A DNA stretch of 64,000 nucleotides from Shinisaurus crocodilurus (lineage: Eukaryota > Chordata > Lepidosauria > Squamata > Shinisauridae): the NCBI GenBank assembly GCA_021292165.1, contig CM037876.1, positions 109,807,379 to 109,871,378 on the forward strand, given 5' to 3'. This document shows, piece after piece, positions 57,440-64,000 of this stretch. The translations under genes were made by a program, and so were the position numbers. Within the stretch, counting starts at the first letter, position 1. Each line of letters starts with the position of its first letter. Below the pieces are notes generated by a model. It ran no database searches and was not told the origin of the DNA. It saw only the letters and a list, made by a program, of their open reading frames with translations.

Positions 57440-58809
57440 TCATCATCAGGCGATCACTTGTGACCGAGTAAGATTGTCTTCCAGGATAAAAATTTACAAA
57501 AAGGAAATTTTAAAAGGAGGAAATTCTAAAGAAAAATTGTGTAGACTCTAGCGATGGGTCCGTAAGTGACTGTGGAGGCCAATTCTAGATCCACACAGCT
57601 TCCCACAGTGAGGATACAGGTTACCAGATGGAAGATGGTCCTGTAAAGGATTCGTTTGACGTGCTTTTCGCTTAGCACATTTCTCCCTTTCGCCTTGCAC
57701 TCGGGCTTCTTCAAAGTCCATAGAACCTTTGTGAAAGGCCAACCTCCAGTTAGATCATTCATGGGCCAGAGCTTCCCAGTTTTCGATGTTTATATTGCAT
57801 TTTTTTAGATTAGCCTTAAGAACATATTTAAACCTCTTATATTGACCACCGATATTCCGCTTTCCATCCTTGAGTTGGGAATAAAGTAACCGCTTTGGGA
57901 GACGGCAGTCAGGCATTCGAACAACATGACCGGTCCACTGAAGTTGGCGTTGAAGGATCATTTTTTCAACGCTAGTAGTCTTTGCTTCTTCCAGTACACT
58001 GACATTTGTTCGCCTATCTTCCCAAGTAATTCGCAGGATTTTCCGGAGGCAACATTGATGAAATCTTTCAAGGAGGTGGAAGTGACGTTTATAGATAGTC
58101 CATGTTTCGCAGGCATACAATAAAGTTGGCAATACAATGGCTTCATAAACTAGTGTTTTGGTCTTCTTACAAATATCCCGATCCTCGAACACTCTATGTT
58201 TCATTCGAGAAAACGCGGCACTTGCGGAGCTCAAACGATGCTGGATTTCATTTCACTGTCGATGTTAGCTGTAACAGAAAGATAGCTGCCAAGATAGAGA
58301 AAATGATCGACATTTTCCAGTATTGTCCCGCCCAGCTGGATAGATGGCATCATCAAAGGGTTAGCTTGCACTTGCTGATGAAGCACTTTGGGTTTTTTGA
58401 TGTTAAGTGAGAGACCAAGTTTTTCGTATGCTTCTGCAAAAGCATTTAGGATAGTTTGGAGATCATCCTCTGAATGTGTGGAGACCACATTATCATCAGC
58501 ATACTGAAGTTCCACAACGGAGGTTGTAATTGCCTTACTTTTTGCTTTCAGCCTGCTGAGATTAAAAAGCTTTCCATCTGTTCGATATATAATTCCCACA
58601 CCAGTGGGAAGTTTCCCCTCGACAAGATGTAAAATCATGGCGATGAAAATAGCAAATAATGTTGGGGCGATAACACATCCCTGTTTAACACCTGATCCCA
58701 CTTTAAATGGAGCACCATGAGAGCCGTTGTTGTCCAAAACCGTTGCCGTCATGTTGTCATGGAGAAGTCGCAAGATATTCACAAATTTATTGGGGCATCC
58801 AATTTTCAT
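57440..58809 (-). mobile_element. Non-LTR retrotransposon with RT and C2H2 finger, minus strand inside L1
   Basis: Two overlapping minus-strand frames. 58231-58809 encodes the RT: LLHDNMTATVLDNNGSHGAP, GVKQGCVIAPTLFAIFIAMI, then LQYADD, the F/YADD catalytic box, and LNIKKPKVLHQ. 57755-58234 continues with TLLYACETWTIYKRHFHLLE, WTGHVVRMPDCRLPKRLLYS and NWEALAHE. 57526-57742 then ends in the C2H2 finger (CPHCGKLC...HSHLRTHR). A frameshift sits near 58232. The 3' tail is a short catcatcat run at 57432. 5'-truncated; endonuclease absent. Same family as 28286. The clade is uncertain, RTE-like being my best guess. Confidence 0.82.
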
Positions 58810-59758
58810 AAGGATAGTCCAGTCCAGAGAGCTGTTCGGTCTACAGCTGTTCGGTCTTTATGCACTACATGAAATAGTGCAGCAACGTCTTGACACACAA
58901 CAGAAATATTATGAGTTTGGCAATAAAAGCTCTAAACTGCTAGCTAAAACCTTCAAAGAAAGTAATGACATAAAAGGATAAATACACTGCAAACTGAGAC
59001 AGGGGAAGTAATACGTGCAAGTGAATCCATTCATGCCACCTTTGCCAAATTTTATGAGAATTTATACACCTCTCAGCAGCCAAAAGAAACAGAAATTGAA
59101 AGGTACCTAGCTAAAATCAGTATCAACCCCTATCTGAGGAACACAAACCAGACCTAAATAAAACCATCTCCCTGGAGGAAATTTATCAAACCATTTCAAA
59201 GCTCAAACAAAATAAATCTCCTGGCCCTAATGGGTTCATGGCAAAATTTTATAAAAAATACAAACATCTTCTGGCTCCTTAAATGGCAGAACTTTTTAAT
59301 GGAATATTAGCGGGAGATTCAACCCTCAAAATGGAAGGAATCCCAAATTGCAGTAATTCCCAAACAGGACAAGGACCCTAAGCTACCTCACTCATACAGC
59401 CCTATTGTACTATTAAATCAGGATATGAAAGTCTTCACAGCCACGCTAGCAAACAGGCTAAATACCTTTGTGACCTCATATATACATCCAGACCAGGCTG
59501 GCTTCATGCCAGAAATGCAATTAGCAGAGGCTTCTTAAATACAAAGAAGTAAGATCTCTAAAATACCATTAGTAATCCTAACCCTTGACATCAGTAAGGC
59601 ATTTGACAGGTTGGAGTGGCTTTTTTCTTACCAGAATTGCTTCACAAAATGCAAATGGGGCAAGGTTTTATGAATGCAACTAAAGCTCTTTATCAACCCT
59701 CAATAGTCATAGTCAGAGCTAATGCCCTAGACACCACTCCAATTCCTTTATATATATA

Positions 59759-59935
59759 CTGGCCTGTGGCTCACGCTGGCTCAGCTTGTCTGAGTGTGGA
59801 AAGCTAAGCAGGGTCGGGCCTGGTTATTACTTGGATGGGAGACCCCTCCTCTAGTTTCCTGCATTGAGCAGGGGGTTGGACTCGATGGCCTTGTAGGCCC
59901 CTTCCAACTCTATCTATGAATCTATATAGATAGAG
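59759..59935 (+). mobile_element. 5S rRNA-derived SINE with CR1-type tail (copy D), inside L1 RT
   Basis: The best-preserved copy: ggcctgtggctcacgctggc, gaaagctaagcagggtcggg (closest to true 5S at this block), acttggatgggagac, cctgcattgagcagggggtt, ccttgtaggccccttccaac, and a tctatctatgaatctat end. It separates two parts of the L1 reverse transcriptase. Confidence 0.85.
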
Positions 59936-61320
59936 CAAGGATGACCCCTCTCTCCCCATCTATTCACCCTTTCTCTCTTGAGCTTCTGACAATTGCTATG
60001 AGGGCCAATCCATACATCATAGGTAGGTAGGTGGCAAAAATTATTAGAGGCATTTATACACAAGGGAAAATGAGGAAGACTTTGTAAAGAGGTTTTGTAT
60101 GGACGCACTTCACAAGGTTGGCTTGGGATCCCCCATATATGTAATTATTATCATGCCTTTCAACCAAAGCAAATGATTTCGATTAAACACAGCGACCAAG
60201 ACAAACTCTGGGTAGGGATGGAGTTAAACACACTAGGTGCAATTTCATGGCATAATCTCCCATTCCTTCCATCAAAATTAAATCAGCTCATAAAACCTGT
60301 GTCAAATCCATTCTTAAAATGCTCACTAGTGGCATGGAAAAGATGGTGTGCAAAACTGATACCCAAAACTCCTTCTTTGATCTTTCACTCCTTCAGTTTG
60401 AAGGCAAAAGTCACCACCTCAACCAGTACTATCCATTACCTTTATGTGGATAGTAAAGCTTTGTCTTCCAATCAAATCCAAGAACAACTGCAGGGGGTGA
60501 CAATGAACTGGTTGCACTTACAACAGATTAGTCATTTTGCAGCTGATAGTAGAGACAAAGAACAAGCAACCAGACCATTATCCCCCTTTGAGGAGATAAT
60601 CCACGGAGGGTCATCACATATGCCCCAAAATGGTATCTGCTGTATGTTGGATCTTGGCAGACCATGCCTCCAGTAATTAGAGGGATTAAAAGCAACATGG
60701 GAGAAAGACCTGGGAGAACAGATCTCAGAAAAAGATTGGTCCCTCTCTTTGGCTTAGGAAACCATTGCTCTCAATCTCAGTGCAAATCAGAGAATACACA
60801 CTGAAAATTATACACAGATGGAATCTCACACCTCTTAAAATCTCCTATATAACAAAATCCCTCCCCCCCCCACTATGCTGGAGGGGATGTGGACAAAAAA
60901 GTTCTTATTACCATATGTGGTGGATATGCCCAGTGGCTACTGAATACTGGACAAAGATCTTCATAGAGATATCAAAGATTACATCCCAACAAGTAACATG
61001 TGATTCTAAAATAGCTTTACTAAATATCTTCGATGACAATAATCAGATGCTACATCATAAAGAATTATTTCCTCTCCTACTGCTGGCAGCGAGATTAGTC
61101 CTAGCAAGATTCTGGGAGACCAATACTTCTACACCGCCAGAGATCTGGCAATAGCAGAAAAGCTTACACACCAGCTCAAAATACAGAAAAAACAGACAAA
61201 ACCAGTGACCTTTTACATGACATGGCAACCCTTTATCTAGCAAACAAGATAGATAACAAATGTAAACTGAGACCATCTTTCACCACACAAATTTGGAAAT
61301 CATGACAAATCTTACTTTAG

Positions 61321-63401
61321 ATCGTATGAGGGCCATCTACAGGAATGGCTACGCTTATAAAGATGTTATGTTTCTTGCTATTTTTTGTTTTGTGTTTATA
61401 ATGGGAAACAGAGACTTATATTGTAAAACAAACTGTGAGCTTTTTACTGTACCCCATTTTGACTGTTCATATTGTTTATTTTTATATAAAGCACCTAAAG
61501 CTATTCTTTCTCTGTTCAATAACCATATGTGGCTGGTTAAGATCAGGTGTAGGGAGCAGGTAGCTGTGTTATGCCAGACAGCCAACCTTAGATCTTGCCA
61601 GAAGGTTATATAAGCAGGCAGTAAAAACCTAGATAAACTGTCCCAATCAGCCAGAAATACAACAGAGGTGTCAGAGGAAGACTATACCCGGAAGCTGGAC
61701 CTGGTTTTAAGTATATTTTTCTGGGGTGGAGGTTTAGGGAATTTGGCCTGAGGTAAAAGAAGTACCGTAATTAGAGGCTTGTAGCAGGAACAGTGTCTCT
61801 TGAGCCCTTAAGAATTGTCACTAAGCAGTCTTTAAAAAAACCCCAAAGTAAATATCCATAATCCCTTATGGACAAAATATCCTTTTAATGAATTAACTTA
61901 TTTAATATTTCACCTTATCTCTAGTGCTGGTGTCCATCTCACACCTAAGCCTCTTATACCAGGCTATGAGGAGGTTTTAAAGTATTATAAGTGAATCGGT
62001 GGCAGGAGAAAAAGGTCAGCTTGTGGAACTCATAGTGGCAGAGAGTTCCTTAGACCCTGAAATATAAGAATTTCCTATGTCAGAGGGAGATGTATTCTTT
62101 TCCCTTCCTATGAGAGGGCTAAAATGAATTTAGTTTCAGGAAATTAGGACATTCTAGAATAAAACAGTATTAGGTTTAGGAGATGAGTTAGATCACTTAC
62201 AAATGCACTCATGCATCAAACATCATGGACATAGTAAGTTAATACTCCCATGTTAACTGTCATGCGACATAGGTAGTAAAGGTATCTACAGGCTCACATA
62301 TTGGGCTTGCTTACAAATTAGCACCAACACACCCATATTTTCCCTTGGTCTTCCAACCCCAATCATCTTCCTCTACAGGTAGGGGATAACACTGAAACTG
62401 GGGTCAGTGGCATGTCTATCTTTAATAAGATACATGCCTTGCATTCTAAAATTTTAATATTGACAACCAACATCTTGCAAAGCAGTGTGCAATCTTATGC
62501 ATGACAGAAAGGGCTTCTCTATGTGAGCCTTTTAACCTGCCACTTTATCGAGGCTTCTGTTTCCAGATTCTTTGCAGGATTAAGATTGGCTCCTTTACAT
62601 GTGTTTTCTTTCCTCTGTGTGTGTGTTCTCTACCCAGGTATACGTTCCGTTACATGACCAGTAGGTGGCACTACGGTATAGAGGAATTGCGTAAATAGAT
62701 CAGCACTTCATAGCACCATTTTTAAATAATACCAGACTTTCCTCGATCTATAAAAAGCTGCAGAAATGGCTGCAAATCACGGGAGAGGCCCTGGCAGATG
62801 ATGACGTCGTGTAAAGCACCCACAAACTACCATGAGTGAGGAATCATGACTGCACAATAAAGGCCTCATGTAGAAAAGCTCAAAGTAAAATGAGCTTTTC
62901 AGGTTTCATCAGGATATCAGACTTGCAGATCTACTCTGCTCTTGCTCTGATCTACTTGTAAATTCTAAAGATTTTAAGGCTGAACAAAACCCCACCCTGC
63001 TCCATTTCACCATCCTACTCACAAGTTGTAGTGTTTGGGGGGGGGTGTCATTTCGGTGGGATGAGGCAAAAGTCAGTTGAACTTATCAGTGATAGCAGTC
63101 TTGGGAAATGAAAATCACTATTGTTTCTTAGTCAGACTGACACTACACCATCATATAGCATCATTCTGAGGGGGACTTATGGGTTTGTTTTTTGTTAAAA
63201 GGAAGCTGCCACTAGCCAGGAGGAATGCTGCTGCAAAACGGGCATCAATGGTGGTGAAAAATGATGAGCCGGGGGAGGTTTCAGGCTGACCCCCCCCCCT
63301 TCAAAATTTGAAATGTACTTATTTTATACAAAGATAAATATTTTATACTGAGCCAACATGTTTCGAAGGGACACTGTATGCATGCAGGCTCATTAATCTA
63401 G
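61321..63401. other. Probable intron, nothing recognised
   Basis: The first 300 bp may be L1 3' sequence. After that there is no coding signal, repeat or conserved exon I can name. In particular I did not find the first TSPAN9 coding exon here. Confidence 0.35.
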
Positions 63402-63403
63402 TA

Positions 63404-64000
63404 CAGTAATACCTCGGATTACGAGTAACCCGGTTTACGAGTTTCTCGGAAGACGAGGAAAAATTTGGCATAAATTTACATTTGAAAGACGAGCAAGTCT
63501 CGCAACACGAGCCGCTGCTGCCGCATGTGGCTCCTGTTGCAAGATGTCTTTCAAATGTAAATTTATGCTAGAAACGCGAGGCGCCGGCTGAGCGAGTGGC
63601 CGCGCCGTGACTCGCCTCCACGGGGCTTCCCTGGAGGCGCGGCATGGCCGGGCTCAGCTGCCGCCTCGCGCTGCTGCACCGGCCAGCTGAGCTTCCCTGG
63701 AGGCCAAGCGCAGAGCTGCGGCACCCTTTGCAAGCGGCGTCCGCGGCTCGTCTCCGCGCGTCTCCCTGGCAGGGAGACAGCAAAGCTTTGCCGTCTCCCT
63801 GGCGTGGAGCCGCCCCCGCCTCTCCCTACCTTTGCAAGCGGCGGCTGCAGCATCTCCCTCCCTTTGCAAGCGGCGGCGGTCCCGTCGCGTCACATCCGGC
63901 CCCGTGCGTTGCGTCACTGACGGGGCCGGATGTGACGCGGCAGGACCACCGCCGCTTGCAAAGGGAGGGAGATGCTGCAGTGACGCAACGCACGGGGCCG
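63404..64000. mobile_element. Tigger/pogo-like element with GC-rich interior (truncated by window)
   Basis: Starts cagtaatacctcggattacg after TA (63402-63403), the same terminus type as 14277 and 57147. The first 150 bp pair with themselves (cataaatttacatttgaaag and ctttcaaatgtaaatttatg). The rest, from about 63570, is very GC- and CpG-rich with inverted repeats. The right end is outside the window. Confidence 0.75.
63845..63980. repeat. Long GC-rich palindrome
   Basis: Arms 63845-63905 and 63920-63980 (61 bp each) are nearly perfect inverted repeats around a 14-base centre. The innermost 19 bp (gcgtcacatccggccccgt) pair without mismatch. Confidence 0.9.

Larger units (their letters stand above)
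55060..61320 (+). mobile_element. L1 LINE, long copy broken by nested insertions
   Basis: Plus-strand L1. Endonuclease blocks: SELCDPKVRFLFIKGSYGDK and TICAPNVGQNK (56150-56280), then VIVGGDFNAIRN (about 56540). Pre-RT block MTWDAMKAVIRGSC (about 57000). NYYEFGNK-like block at 58905. RT start EEIYQTISKLKQNKSPGPNG (about 59180). LDISKAFDRL near 59590. TPLSPHLFTLSLELL at about 59950. C-terminal HRWNLTPLKI, PPPLCWRGC and HMWWICP (60815-60935). The sequence at 55100-55850 is probably ORF1 and the intergenic spacer but is not clearly translatable. Insertions at 56319, 57147, 57440 and 59759 split it, and several frameshifts are present. Non-functional. Confidence 0.85.

Overview
The window is nuclear DNA of a squamate reptile, probably a lizard. 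Three things point there: several copies of the tRNA-derived Sauria SINE, abundant CR1 and L1 LINE fragments, and a vertebrate tetraspanin gene split into exons. I would not name a genus.

The only conserved host gene I can identify is TSPAN9 (tetraspanin-9), on the minus strand. Six coding exons lie, in transcription order, at 40376-40185, 39376-39302, 37805-37704, 35926-35789, 31190-31107 and 24463-24392. All have consensus splice sites, all introns are phase 0, and together they encode everything except the first ~21 residues. The first coding exon was not found up to position 64000, so 40.4-64 kb is most likely a long 5' intron. The sequence below 24392 is 3' UTR followed by downstream intergenic DNA.

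Everything else recognisable is mobile or repetitive. 1-18 kb: two decayed minus-strand L1 copies, hAT-type palindromic MITEs, a CR1 end, a Tigger-like MITE and two adjacent 5S-rRNA-derived SINEs. 18.1-23.2 kb: a decayed PIF/Harbinger element with a Myb/SANT-like ORF and a frameshifted DDE transposase, beside a 143-bp direct repeat. 24.4-40.4 kb: TSPAN9 introns carrying Sauria SINEs, hAT elements, a recent 276-bp duplication, LINE tails and a long polypurine tract. 40.4-64 kb: an L1 3' end, two CR1 copies in opposite orientation (one holding a clean 173-bp TA-flanked MITE), a 150-bp tandem repeat, a Ty1/Copia gag-pol remnant cut at a Sauria SINE, a nested L1 stack (55-61.3 kb), and the start of a Tigger-like element whose GC-rich interior is a large palindrome running off the window.

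I found no prokaryotic-type system, no CRISPR array, and no second host gene. The most unusual items are the 5S SINE family with CR1-type tails, the Copia element, MITE families that share one palindromic core but have different ends, and the GC-rich terminal palindrome.
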